A DNA stretch of 64,000 nucleotides from CAVUDO01 sp963740255 (GTDB taxonomy: Bacteria; Actinomycetota; Actinomycetes; Mycobacteriales; Cryptosporangiaceae), in the NCBI GenBank assembly GCA_963740255.1, contig CAVUDO010000002.1:124001-188000 (forward strand), read 5' to 3'. The notes beneath the pieces were generated by a model. The model searched no databases. It had not been told where the DNA came from and saw only the letters and a program-made list of their open reading frames with translations. The position numbers were made by a program, and so were the translations under genes. The first letter of the stretch is position 1. Each line of letters opens with the position of its first letter. Of this stretch, positions 1-8,091 are shown piece after piece.

Positions 1-2009
1 AGCCCCCGGACGATCGCCAGGTGCTCCTCGCGCCGGGCCGCCTCGGCGAACGTCCGCGCCCAGACGAGCTGCTGGTCGCTGCCCGGTTCGGCGGCCCGGA
101 GCCGTTCGAGCGCCGCGAGCGCGAGCAGCTCGCGGCCCTCCGGCGTCCAGGCGGGGTCGGCGTAGGACTCCAGCGCCATCTGCACCTGGCGGAGCTGGGT
201 CTGCATGACGCCGATCGTCGGTTCGTGCCGCAGGCCGTTGATCGCCAGCCGCACGTAGTCGCGGGTGGCCATCTCGCCGTCCCGGGTCATGTCCCAGGCG
301 GCAGCCCACACCAGTGCCCGGGCCAGCGAGTCGTGGAAGCCGCCGATGTGTTCGGTGACGGTGGCCAGCGACCGCTCGTCCAGCCGGATCTTGGCGTACG
401 TCAGGTCGTCGTCGTTGAGCAGCACCACGTCGGGCTGGCGCTCGCCGACCAGGGCCGCCACCTCGGTGCGGGCACCGGTCACATCGATCTCCACCCGCCG
501 GCGGCGTACCAGCGCCCCGTCGGTGAGGTCGAACAGGCCCACCGCGATCCGGTGGGTGCGCAGTGTCGGGTGGCTCTCCGGCGCCTCCTGCAGGACGGCG
601 AAGCCGGTGAACGTGCCGTCGTCGCCGACGCTCACCTCGGGACGCAGCGTGTTGACCCCGGCGGTCTCCAGCCACTCGGCCGACCAGGCCGACAGGTCGC
701 GGCCGGAGGCGTCCTCCAGGGCCCGCAGCAGGTCGGCCAGCGTGCTGTTGTCGTAGGCATGCGCTTTGAAGTAGGTGCGCAGGCCGGCGACGAACTCGTC
801 CTCACCGACGTAGGCGACGAGCTGCTTGAGCACGCTGGCGCCCTTGGCGTAGGTGATGCCGTCGAAGTTCACCTCGACGGCCTGCACGTCGGGGATCTCG
901 CAGGCGATCGGGTGCGTGCTGGAGAGCTGGTCCTGCCGGTAGCCCCAGGCCTTGCGGCCGCCGCAGAAGCCGGTCCAGGACTCGGTGAACCGGGTCGCCT
1001 GGTCGGCGGCCCAGTGGGCGGCCCACTCGGCGAACGACTCGTTCAGCCACAGGTCGTCCCACCAACGCATCGTGACCAGGTCGCCGAACCACATGTGCGC
1101 CATCTCGTGCAGGATCGTGTTGGCGCGGTACTCGCGGATGAAGTCGGTGACCTTGCCGCGGAAGATGTAGTCCTCGGCGATCGTTACGCAGCCCGCGTTC
1201 TCCATCGCGCCGGCGTTGTACTCCGGGCAGAAGAGCTGGTCGTACTTGCCGAACGGGTAGCGCACCCCGAACCGCTCGTGGAAGAAGTCGAAGCCCTGCT
1301 TGGTGATCGTGAGGATCTCGTCCGGGTCGAGGTAGCTCGCCAGCGACCTCCGGCAGTACAGCCCCAGCGGGATGCCGTCGTGGACGTCGGTGACCTTGTC
1401 GTAGGCGCCGGCCACCAGCGCGGCGACGTACGTGCTCATCCGTGGAGTGGCCGCGAAGTGCACCAACTGGGCGCCGCCCGGGCCGTCCTCCACCTGCTCG
1501 GCCAGCGCGTTGGAGACGACCTCCCAGTGCCGCGGCGCGGTGACGTGCAGGGTGAAGGTGGCCTTGAGGTCGGGCTGGTCGAAGCAGGCGAACACCCGCT
1601 TGGCGTCCGCGGTCTCGAACTGGCTGTAGAGGTAGATCTCGTTGTCGACCGGGTCGACGAAACGGTGCAGGCCCTCGCCGGTGTTCATGTAGCGGCAGTC
1701 GGCGTCGACCACGAGCACGTTCTGCCCGGCCAGGCCGGACAGGACGACGCCCTGCTGCGGGTCGTAGGACGAGACGTCCACCGGCTCGCCGTTCAGCGTC
1801 GCCGACCGGATGCCGGCCGCGATCAGGTCGACGAACGTGCCGGTGCCGGGCTCTGCGCAGGAGAACCGGACCTCGGTGCGGGAGCGGAACGTCGTGTCGC
1901 CCGGCTTGCCGCCGCCGTCGGTCAGGTCGATGGAGATGTCGTAGGAGTCCACCCGCAGAAGTGCTGCGCGGACGGTCGCCTCGGTGAGGGTGAGGTTGGT
2001 TCCGGCCAA
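1..2009 (-). CDS. pepN: Aminopeptidase N (M1 family), C-terminus off the left edge
   Basis: Zinc metallopeptidase that removes N-terminal residues from peptides in the cytosol. About 669 codons are visible of a protein that is usually near 850 residues; the end lies outside the window. The diagnostic M1 signatures are present: the substrate-binding GAMEN motif at about residue 265, and the zinc site HEMAH followed by a downstream NESFAEW at about residues 299-322. I chose the TTG at 2009 because it is preceded by an AGGAG about 10 nt upstream and gives an N-terminus (AGTNLT then EA) like other actinobacterial PepN proteins. A long ORF on the plus strand here is its GC-rich shadow. Function is confident; only the start codon is inferred. 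Confidence 0.95.
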   Translation of the reverse strand, partial: MAGTNLTLTEATVRAALLRVDSYDISIDLTDGGGKPGDTTFRSRTEVRFSCAEPGTGTFVDLIAAGIRSATLNGEPVDVSSYDPQQGVVLSGLAGQNVLVVDADCRYMNTGEGLHRFVDPVDNEIYLYSQFETADAKRVFACFDQPDLKATFTLHVTAPRHWEVVSNALAEQVEDGPGGAQLVHFAATPRMSTYVAALVAGAYDKVTDVHDGIPLGLYCRRSLASYLDPDEILTITKQGFDFFHERFGVRYPFGKYDQLFCPEYNAGAMENAGCVTIAEDYIFRGKVTDFIREYRANTILHEMAHMWFGDLVTMRWWDDLWLNESFAEWAAHWAADQATRFTESWTGFCGGRKAWGYRQDQLSSTHPIACEIPDVQAVEVNFDGITYAKGASVLKQLVAYVGEDEFVAGLRTYFKAHAYDNSTLADLLRALEDASGRDLSAWSAEWLETAGVNTLRPEVSVGDDGTFTGFAVLQEAPESHPTLRTHRIAVGLFDLTDGALVRRRRVEIDVTGARTEVAALVGERQPDVVLLNDDDLTYAKIRLDERSLATVTEHIGGFHDSLARALVWAAAWDMTRDGEMATRDYVRLAINGLRHEPTIGVMQTQLRQVQMALESYADPAWTPEGRELLALAALERLRAAEPGSDQQLVWARTFAEAARREEHLAIVRG

Positions 2010-2200
2010 CGTGGGCGCGCTCCTTCGACGAGGTTCTTCCGGCTTCGACTGCATCGACCTGGGTGGCGGTCTGAACCTGCGCGGCCTGGCCACCCGCGTT
2101 CCATGGGCGAGCGCAGGAGTGCCTGGCAGTCTTTCACGCGTGCGGCCTCGGCATGTACCAGGTTGTCGGACAGCCGTTCGGATCTACCGCCACCGTACTG

Positions 2201-2214
2201 CGGACGTACGTCCG
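2201..2214. promoter_or_regulatory. Perfect 14-bp palindrome between pepN and the DsbA-like gene
   Basis: The 311-bp divergent gap 2010-2320 holds no gene that I can support. Its one distinct signal is CGGACGTACGTCCG, a perfect palindrome about 190 bp upstream of pepN and 107 bp upstream of the DsbA-like gene. It could be an operator for a dimeric regulator of either gene; no regulator is encoded beside it. Identity is unknown. Confidence 0.35.
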
Positions 2215-2320
2215 TCGGAGTCGGCGTGCACAGCCGGGAATACCGCGCCGGTCCGCCGCGCTGCGGCGAGAGTCGGCCGGGCGACCAGGCGCCGGCCGTC
2301 CGGCCCATCGAGGAGGAGCA

Positions 2321-2959
2321 GTGCGCGTCGAGACCACCGAGCAACGCACCAAGGTGGACTTCTGGTTCGACCCGGTGTGCCCCTGGGCGTGGATGTCGTC
2401 GCGATGGTTGCTGGAGGTCGCGAAGGTCCGTCCGATCGACCCGCACTTCCACGTGATGAGCCTGTCCGTGCTGAACGAGGACCAGGAGATTCCCGAGCAG
2501 TACCGCGAGTTGATGACCAGAGCCTGGGGACCGGTGCGGGTCTGCATCGCCGCGGCGCAGGCGCACGGGGACGAGGTGCTGCTGCCGCTCTACACCGCGC
2601 TCGGCACCAGACTGCACGTCCGGGCAGAGGACCCTGACCGCCAGCTGGTCGTCGACGCCCTCGCCGACGTCGGGTTGCCGGAGTCGCTGGCCGACGCGAT
2701 GGACGCGACGGAGTACGACGAGGCCCTGCGCAAGAGCCACCACGAGGGCATGGACCTGGTCGGCATGGACGTCGGCACGCCGGTGATCCACGTACCCGGT
2801 CCCGACGGCGAGACCGTGGCGTTCTTCGGTCCGGTGGTGACGCCCGCCCCGAAAGACGAGGCGGCCGGCCGCCTCTGGGACGGCACCGTGCTGGTCGCGG
2901 GCACTCCGGGCTTCTACGAGCTCAAGCGCACCCGCACCGTCGGCCCGATCTTCGACTGA
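2321..2959 (+). CDS. DsbA-fold oxidoreductase, Rv2466c (mycothiol-dependent nitroreductase) family
   Basis: Predicted thiol-disulfide oxidoreductase of 212 residues. The N-terminal thioredoxin-fold strand reads DFWFDPVCPWAW, with the nucleophilic cysteine at about residue 20. The family member Rv2466c uses mycothiol to reduce its active site, and I infer a similar role in the cytosol because there is no signal peptide. The CxxC is reduced to a single cysteine (CPWA), so this form would act through a mixed disulfide with mycothiol rather than an intramolecular one. The GTG start at 2321 is set by a strong AGGAGGAG at 2311-2318; the open frame extends further upstream without an SD. It is transcribed away from pepN and is followed by a strong hairpin. 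Confidence 0.85.
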   Translation: MRVETTEQRTKVDFWFDPVCPWAWMSSRWLLEVAKVRPIDPHFHVMSLSVLNEDQEIPEQYRELMTRAWGPVRVCIAAAQAHGDEVLLPLYTALGTRLHVRAEDPDRQLVVDALADVGLPESLADAMDATEYDEALRKSHHEGMDLVGMDVGTPVIHVPGPDGETVAFFGPVVTPAPKDEAAGRLWDGTVLVAGTPGFYELKRTRTVGPIFD

Positions 2960-2980
2960 CGGCGCCTGTCACGTCGGCCA

Positions 2981-3008
2981 TGGCGACCCGCCACGTGGTG
3001 GGTCGCCA
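2981..3008 (+). terminator. Intrinsic terminator hairpin after the DsbA-like gene
   Basis: TGGCGACCC (2981-2989) pairs with GGGTCGCCA (3000-3008), and the inner CCAC/GTGG continues the stem, so almost the whole 28 nt folds on itself. It starts 21 nt after the stop codon. There is no U tract, as is common in high-GC actinobacteria. Confidence 0.65.
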
Positions 3009-3075
3009 CGGGCCGGCGCGCTGTGTCCGCCGTCACGTCAGGTTCGTCCGACTCCGGATGGACCGCAGCGGCCGG

Positions 3076-3081
3076 TAGCGT
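3076..3081 (+). promoter_or_regulatory. Candidate -10 box (TAGCGT), leaderless DUF1015 gene
   Basis: TAGCGT ends 8 nt before the GTG at 3090 and no Shine-Dalgarno is present, the usual arrangement of a leaderless actinobacterial transcript. The spacing would place transcription start at the GTG or next to it. Confidence 0.5.
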
Positions 3082-3089
3082 TGGCGTCC

Positions 3090-4337
3090 GTGCCGACCAC
3101 AGAACCCACCGCGCCGATCACCCACCCGATCCCGGCCGGGTGGGTCTCCACCGGGCAGACAGGCGCCCAGAACTACGACGAGTTCGCCGACGACGCGGAG
3201 ATCACCGCCATCGTGGCGGCCAACCCCGCCTCGATGCTGGCCGTGGAGATGCCGCACCGCACGCCCGAGGCGGTGGCCGCGGGGTGGGACTTCCCGACGG
3301 CCCTGCCGAGCGCGGCCGGCCGGCTGGACGCGCTGCGTGCCGACCGGCGGCTCGAGCCGTTCGCCGACGCGGTGGCCGTCTACCAGATCGGTGAGAAGTC
3401 CCGCGGCGTGTTCTGCCTGGTCGACACCGACCAGATCTCCACCAGCGCCGACGAGCCGGGCCTGGTGATCCGCAACGAGGACGTGTTCGCCGAGAAGGTC
3501 GCCGAACGTACCGCCCTGACCAGGAGTCTCGGCGCGCTGGCCAGCGCGGTGCTGCTCCTGCAGACCACCCACGGGCTGGACGCCCACCTCGCCGACCTGA
3601 TCGGGCGGCTCGGCGTCCCCACCGTGTCCGATGTCGACCAGCACGGCCAGACCCACGCCGTCTGGCTGGTCGGCGCCGGTGCCGACCAGGAGCGGCTGTT
3701 GGCCCTTGCCGGCGCGGGGGATCTCGTGGTTGCCGACGGCAACCACCGCACCCTCGCGGCCCAGCAGTCCGGACTGCGGCGCTTCCTCGCCGTGGTGACC
3801 ACGCCGGGCGCCGTGACGATCCAGCCCTACCACCGGTTGCTGCGCCGTCTCGACCATCCCGTCCCGGCCGTGCTGGACGCGATCCGGGCCGGCGGTGGTG
3901 CGGTGCGCACGCTCGAAGGGCCGCTGCTGGTCCCCGCCGCGGCCGGCGAGATCACCCTGTACGCCGGCGGCGTGGCCCATGCGGTGCGCCTGCCGGTCGG
4001 CCGCGGTCCGGCGGTCGACCGGCTCGACCACGCGGTCGTCGAACGGGTGCTGCTGGGGGAGGTGCTCGGCCTCGACCCGGGTGACAAGGCGGTGAGCTAC
4101 GTGGGCGGGGACTACCCGGCGTCCTGGCTCGCGGCGGAGGTCGACGCCGGTCGCGCGGCGGCCGCTGTGCTGATCGCCCCGGTGACGGTGGACGACTTCG
4201 TCGCGGTCAACCTGGCCCGTTCGAAGATGCCGCGCAAGAGCACCTGGTTCACCCCGAAGGTGCGCGCCGGGCTGGTGCTCGCGGACGTCTCAGCCGACCT
4301 CTCGGCTGCCTTGTCCGATCTGACTGTGCGTAGCTGA
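3090..4337 (+). CDS. DUF1015 family protein
   Basis: A 415-residue soluble protein that matches the DUF1015 family along its length, including the conserved segment VVADGNHRT near residue 215 and a late LARSKMPRKSTWF stretch near residue 375. The biochemical role of the family is not established; genes of this family often sit near serine biosynthesis or hydrolase genes, which is not the case here. I placed the start at GTG 3090 rather than the in-frame TTG at 3081 because of the -10 box that ends 8 nt before it. It has its own promoter after the preceding terminator, so it is probably monocistronic. Confidence 0.8.
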   Translation: MPTTEPTAPITHPIPAGWVSTGQTGAQNYDEFADDAEITAIVAANPASMLAVEMPHRTPEAVAAGWDFPTALPSAAGRLDALRADRRLEPFADAVAVYQIGEKSRGVFCLVDTDQISTSADEPGLVIRNEDVFAEKVAERTALTRSLGALASAVLLLQTTHGLDAHLADLIGRLGVPTVSDVDQHGQTHAVWLVGAGADQERLLALAGAGDLVVADGNHRTLAAQQSGLRRFLAVVTTPGAVTIQPYHRLLRRLDHPVPAVLDAIRAGGGAVRTLEGPLLVPAAAGEITLYAGGVAHAVRLPVGRGPAVDRLDHAVVERVLLGEVLGLDPGDKAVSYVGGDYPASWLAAEVDAGRAAAAVLIAPVTVDDFVAVNLARSKMPRKSTWFTPKVRAGLVLADVSADLSAALSDLTVRS

Positions 4338-4493
4338 AAGCGACCCTTCGGTCACCGTTTGCTCAGGTGTTCCTCAGATTCAGGCTCCGACTGCGAGGTC
4401 GTGGTGACACTGGGTACAAGCTCGTACCTGCCGCCAACCACCTACCACGGAGCCCGCACCGGCCGTTGTGCGACCGCTCCAGAGGAGGCTCAC

Positions 4494-4865
4494 ATGGCTG
4501 AGTTCCGGGTCAGGCAGCACGCGACCGGCCACTGGACGTGGACGATGGTCACGGCTGAAGGCACGGACATCCTCGCCCGTTCCGCCCGCTCGTACGGTGA
4601 CGAGTTCGAGTGCCGCGCGGGTCTGTCGGAGGTGCTGGCCGGCCTCGACTGCGCGGTGACCATCCAGACCCGCGACGGTTTCTGGAGCTGGCACGTCTGC
4701 GGCGAGGACGGCCTGCCGGTGGCCACGGCGGCCGAGCCGTACCGGTCCGCGCACCGCTGCGGTCAGTCCCTGCGCCTCTTCCAGTACCTTGCCGGCGACA
4801 TGGTGAACGCCACCGTGCTCTCCCGCGTGGGCTCCCGTATCCCGCATCCCCGCACCGCCGCCTGA
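4494..4865 (+). CDS. Small YegP/DUF1508-like protein
   Basis: A 123-residue soluble protein that starts at ATG 4494 behind an AGAGGAGG. It contains an aromatic-rich repeat: HWTWTMVTAEG at about residues 11-21 followed by an S-x-S-Y and a Cys/Gly segment, then a second copy beginning FWSWHVCGEDG near residue 62. This W.W plus small-residue pattern in tandem resembles the DUF1508 (YegP) fold, which is often duplicated. Function is unknown. rpiB starts 42 nt downstream with its own SD. Confidence 0.6.
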   Translation: MAEFRVRQHATGHWTWTMVTAEGTDILARSARSYGDEFECRAGLSEVLAGLDCAVTIQTRDGFWSWHVCGEDGLPVATAAEPYRSAHRCGQSLRLFQYLAGDMVNATVLSRVGSRIPHPRTAA

Positions 4866-4906
4866 CCAGGCGGCCCGTCTCGGCCCGGTGCTGAGAGGAT
4901 GACGCC

Positions 4907-5374
4907 ATGCGCGTCTACCTCGGTTCCGACCACGCCGCCTACGACCTGAAGACGCACCTGGCCGCCCATCTCGCCGACGCCGGCCACGACGTCGTCGACC
5001 TCGGGCCGTACGCCTTCGACCCCGACGACGACTACCCGCCCTACTGCCTCGCGGTGGGCGCCGGCGTGGTCGGCGACCCGGGCAGCGTCGGCGTCGTGCT
5101 GGGCGGTTCGGGCAACGGGGAACAGATCGCGGCCAACAAGGTGGTGGGCGTCCGCGCGGCGCTGGCCTGGAGCGTGGAGACCGCCACCCTGGCCCGGCAG
5201 CACAACGACGCCAACGTGGTCTCGATCGGCGCCCGGATGCACTCCGCGGACGAGGCAGCCGGGTTGGTGGACACCTTCCTCGCCACGCCGTTCAGCGGGG
5301 ATGCCCGGCACGTCCGGCGGATCCAACAGCTGGCCGACTACGAGCGCACCCGGATGCTGCCCGCGCTGCCGTGA
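4907..5374 (+). CDS. rpiB: Ribose-5-phosphate isomerase B
   Basis: Interconverts ribose 5-phosphate and ribulose 5-phosphate in the pentose phosphate pathway. The 155-residue length fits the family. The N-terminal GSDHAAYDLK phosphate-binding segment and the central GGSGNGEQIAANK loop are intact. The loop carries glutamate where the E. coli enzyme has cysteine, which is the actinobacterial form in which Glu acts as the base. The ATG at 4907 is preceded by GAGAGG. It ends just before a convergent anti-sigma-type gene. Confidence 0.95.
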   Translation: MRVYLGSDHAAYDLKTHLAAHLADAGHDVVDLGPYAFDPDDDYPPYCLAVGAGVVGDPGSVGVVLGGSGNGEQIAANKVVGVRAALAWSVETATLARQHNDANVVSIGARMHSADEAAGLVDTFLATPFSGDARHVRRIQQLADYERTRMLPALP

Positions 5375-5378
5375 GGGG

Positions 5379-5813
5379 TCAGCTCGCGGCGGTTTCCAGC
5401 ACCTTGCCGGCCTGCAGTTCGAACCAGACCCGCTTGCCGTCGGCGTCGTGGTCGACGCCCCACCGCTCGGACATGGCGGCGACGAGCGCCAGGCCCCGAC
5501 CGTCGCCCGCGTAGGGCTCGAACCCGCCCATCCGCGGCGCGACGACAGAGTCGTCGTGGACCTCCACCCGCACCGCCGCAAGGTCACCGGCGGAGTCCAC
5601 GACCACCATCGTCGGCGAGGCGGCGTGCACGAAAGCGTTGGTGACCAACTCGCTGACCAGCAGGGAGGCCGCATCGACCAGGTCGGCGTCGGCGCACGCG
5701 GCGAGTGTGTCGGAGACGAAGCGCCTGGCCTGGCGCGCGCTGGTCGGAGCCGACTCGAGCCGGATCCGGGCGCGGATCCGTGCGCCTGGTGAGGAGTCCG
5801 GATACCGGAACAT
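5379..5813 (-). CDS. ATP-binding anti-sigma/regulatory kinase-like protein (HATPase_c)
   Basis: A 144-residue stand-alone GHKL ATPase domain of the RsbW/SpoIIAB-like type that is abundant in actinobacteria. The N box reads SELVTNAFVHA, followed by the D-x-S strand, and the G2-like box reads GRGLALVAAMSERWG near the C-terminus. Such proteins usually bind a sigma factor or phosphorylate an anti-anti-sigma protein; no partner is adjacent. I chose the ATG at 5813 because GGGAG lies 9 nt upstream; an in-frame ATG at 5834 and a longer upstream reading frame also exist. The stop lies 5 nt from the convergent rpiB stop. Confidence 0.8.
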   Translation of the reverse strand: MFRYPDSSPGARIRARIRLESAPTSARQARRFVSDTLAACADADLVDAASLLVSELVTNAFVHAASPTMVVVDSAGDLAAVRVEVHDDSVVAPRMGGFEPYAGDGRGLALVAAMSERWGVDHDADGKRVWFELQAGKVLETAAS

Positions 5814-6023
5814 GCTCTGCGCTCCCGCCCGCATCGTGGCTGTCGTCCGACCTGTCGGCCCGGCGGGCTTACCCGAGCGAACGCGGGCGTACTCGCCTCT
5901 CACCCAACGCATCGTTCGGGGCACCCATAATGTTGCACTCCGGACCAAAATGCGTGGGTCGGACACGCGGGAGAAACCTGCGGCCGGACCGGGCGCGGGT
6001 CCGGGGCGGTGCTCCGCGGTCGG

Positions 6024-6443
6024 TCAGCGGGCCGACGGACCCTCGGGCGGCGGGTCGACGACCATGCCGTCGACCACGTGGGAATCCGCGGTCTGGTGGG
6101 CCGTGCGCTCCCACTCCAGGAAGCGGTCGGTCTCCGCGAACAGTGACCCGAGGATGAGCGCGGCCACCCCGAGATCGTCGAAGACGCCGAGGAACAGCAG
6201 GAACGCCTCGGGGATCACGTCGATGGGCGAGATGATGTAGCCGGCACCGACCGCGAGCAGGGCCAGCCGCCCTCGCGTCATGTACGGGTAGCGGCCGGCC
6301 ATCGTGGCCCTGATCATCCGTGGGATCGCGCCCAGCCGGGTGCCCACGCCCGGGCCGCCGGGCCGGCTGGCCTCGCGCGCCATGTCGGCGGCCATCGCCA
6401 TCCGGTTCCGCCGTCCCGATCGCCGTCCGGTGTTCGATGCCAT
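6024..6443 (-). CDS. YkvA-like DUF1232 membrane protein
   Basis: A 139-residue protein with one hydrophobic region (about residues 60-100) that includes the signature YIISPIDVIPEAF and FDDLGVAALIL typical of the DUF1232/YkvA family. The charged N-terminus (RRSGRRNR) is likely cytoplasmic. The role of the family is unknown. It is divergent from the RibD-like gene, with about 200 bp between them and no gene in the gap. Confidence 0.75.
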   Translation of the reverse strand: MASNTGRRSGRRNRMAMAADMAREASRPGGPGVGTRLGAIPRMIRATMAGRYPYMTRGRLALLAVGAGYIISPIDVIPEAFLLFLGVFDDLGVAALILGSLFAETDRFLEWERTAHQTADSHVVDGMVVDPPPEGPSAR

Positions 6444-6643
6444 CGCACTACCTCCGCGTCAGGCCGCGTCGCCTCGGCGAGTGGGCCGGGTCACGGTGCC
6501 ATTGTTCCGGATACCCGCACCGAGCGGTGTCCAAGCCGCCGTGGCGAGATGGAGGCTCCCCGCCGGGCCGCCCACGCGGGCACGCTCGTGGGGACACTGT
6601 GAGAGGTTGGGTCCCGGGCCGGTACGACCTCGGAGAGGACGTG

Positions 6644-7237
6644 ATGAGAAAGATCGTCTTGGCGATGTCGGTGTCTCTCGACGGCTTCGTCGAGGGACCG
6701 GACCGCCAGATCGACTGGCACCTGGTCGACGACGAGCTGCACACGCACTTCAACGATTGGCTCAGGACGATGGGCGCCTTTCTGAGCGGACGAGTCACCC
6801 ACGAGCTGATGGCCGAATTCTGGCCGACCGCCGACGCCGATCCGTCGAGCACCGGGCCGATGGCCGACTTCGCCCCGATCTGGCGCGACATGCCCAAGAT
6901 CGTGTACTCCACGACCCTGGAACGGACCGACTGGAACACCACCATCGTCCGGGACGTCGTCGTGGAGGAGGTCGTGGCGCTCAAGGCGCGGTCCGGCGGG
7001 GATCTCGCGCTCGGGGGTGCAGACCTCGCCGCATCGTTCATGCGGCACGACCTGATAGACGAGTACCGCCTCTACGTCCATCCGGTCGTCATCGGAGGCG
7101 GCAAGCCCCTGTTCCCGGCGGCGGGTGCCACGATCGACCTCCATCTCGCCGAGACCCGCACTTTCGGCAACGGCGTCGTCCTCCTCCGATACCAGCGGAG
7201 GTCCTCGTCGAACGACCGTCGCGCGGTGGCGGGGTGA
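6644..7237 (+). CDS. Dihydrofolate reductase-fold (RibD C-terminal) family protein
   Basis: A 197-residue protein of the DHFR/RibD C-terminal superfamily, which binds NADPH and reduces an unknown substrate. It begins MRKIVLAMSVSLDGFVEG, has the LSGRVTHELMAEFWP helix, the GGADLAAS glycine-rich NADPH loop near residue 125 and a late PVVIGGGKPLF strand. Its small size and lack of a deaminase domain argue against a role in riboflavin synthesis. The ATG at 6644 follows GGAGAGG; the GTG just before it is an alternative. Confidence 0.85.
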   Translation: MRKIVLAMSVSLDGFVEGPDRQIDWHLVDDELHTHFNDWLRTMGAFLSGRVTHELMAEFWPTADADPSSTGPMADFAPIWRDMPKIVYSTTLERTDWNTTIVRDVVVEEVVALKARSGGDLALGGADLAASFMRHDLIDEYRLYVHPVVIGGGKPLFPAAGATIDLHLAETRTFGNGVVLLRYQRRSSSNDRRAVAG

Positions 7238-7552
7238 CTGCAGGTAGGCGATTGGCACGCCGCGGGCGTCTCGCCAGGCCGTCGGGATCAGGTGGGCGGT
7301 AGTTCATCGGGGTGAGGCGGCCAGACGAAGTGTGTCCTCTCATCACAGCCCCCTGATGGTGGCAGTTAGGCGCCCGGGTGAGGTTGAGTCTGCCGTTGGG
7401 ACCGCCCACCACGGGTATGCGTTGTCGGTAACCCGACATTAGTCATCGTCGGTTCGCATCGACGCCCTGGAGACGCCCTGACGCCCTGGTGCCGCCCTGA
7501 CGCTCGTGACGGCTTCGGTCAGGTGCGTGGCATCTCTGGCATCCTGCCGGAC
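7238..7552. other. Gene-free gap with a short GACGCCCTG repeat cluster
   Basis: About 315 bp without a credible gene. At 7461-7500 four imperfect tandem copies of a 9-10 nt unit close to GACGCCCTG(G/A) sit about 55-90 bp upstream of the toxin-like gene. They could bind a regulator of that gene or be a relic of slippage; the sequence does not decide. Confidence 0.4.
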
Positions 7553-7555
7553 GTG

Positions 7556-7834
7556 ATGATGTTCTACGTCGGGGTGGTGGAGATCAGCCGCGAGGTCGCC
7601 CAGAAGATCCAGTCCAAGCACGGCATCACGCCTGACGAGGTCCGCGAAGCATGTACGGGCGTGGTCCGGGGAGGCTGGCATGACCATCCTGAGCATGGCC
7701 GACGTTTGCTGGTCGTAGGCACAACGGCTGGTGGACGGAGGCTGAAGATCATACTTCAGCCTGTTGACGTGACGGATGGAACGTGGCGGCTCCGCACCGC
7801 TCTTGTCGCTACTGGCACGCGCGGGGCATCATGA
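7556..7834 (+). CDS. Putative BrnT-like toxin
   Basis: A 92-residue basic protein with the order VAQKIQSKHGITPDEVREA, then HGRRLLVVGTTAGGRRLKIIL, then a terminal WRLRTALVA strand. That order resembles BrnT (DUF497) RelE-fold RNases: a helix with KHG, a central strand with GR..VG.T, and a last strand. The match is by eye and distant. The stop TGA overlaps the next ATG (ATGA), so the pair is translationally coupled with the toxin first, as in brnT-brnA. The start could be GTG 7553 or ATG 7556; an upstream GTG at 7523 is less likely. Confidence 0.55.
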   Translation: MMFYVGVVEISREVAQKIQSKHGITPDEVREACTGVVRGGWHDHPEHGRRLLVVGTTAGGRRLKIILQPVDVTDGTWRLRTALVATGTRGAS

Positions 7835-8091
7835 CAAACATGAACACGCCCGAAGAGTTTGACGAGATCGACGTCACCGAGGACGAGTTCGACGAGATGA
7901 TGGCCGTCGCGGAGCCAGTAGCTATCGCCGCCGCTGCCGCGTTTGCCCGTCAGCGCCGGCGAACGTTCTCGGACTACTACACGTTGTCGGTGTCTGACCC
8001 GCAGACTCTGCCAGCCAGCGCCGGGCGGTGGGGTGACGGTCCGCAGCAGGGTCGGTCGGAGCTTCTCGCTCCGGTAACCTCAGCACCGTGA
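7831..8091 (+). CDS. Small acidic protein, putative antitoxin of the preceding gene
   Basis: An 86-residue protein whose N-terminal 25 residues are very acidic (PEEFDEIDVTEDEFDEMM), followed by an alanine-rich helix and a basic RQRRR stretch. Coupling to the toxin-like gene by an ATGA overlap and the charge complement to its basic partner suggest an antitoxin, although no standard DNA-binding motif is recognisable. Its TGA overlaps the GTG of the DUF6941 gene (GTGA). Confidence 0.5.
   Translation: MTNMNTPEEFDEIDVTEDEFDEMMAVAEPVAIAAAAAFARQRRRTFSDYYTLSVSDPQTLPASAGRWGDGPQQGRSELLAPVTSAP
8075..8080 (+). promoter_or_regulatory. Candidate internal -10 box (TAACCT) for the DUF6941 gene
   Basis: TAACCT lies inside the 3' end of the antitoxin-like gene and ends 7 nt before the GTG at 8088, with no SD. 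This is the leaderless spacing seen elsewhere in the window. The DUF6941 gene may therefore be transcribed on its own as well as from the upstream pair. Confidence 0.45.

Noticed and set aside
21..2456. 811-codon open frame on the plus strand
   Set aside because: Antisense to pepN, with low-complexity Gly/Arg/Val composition and no family signature; it mirrors the GC3 bias of the real gene.
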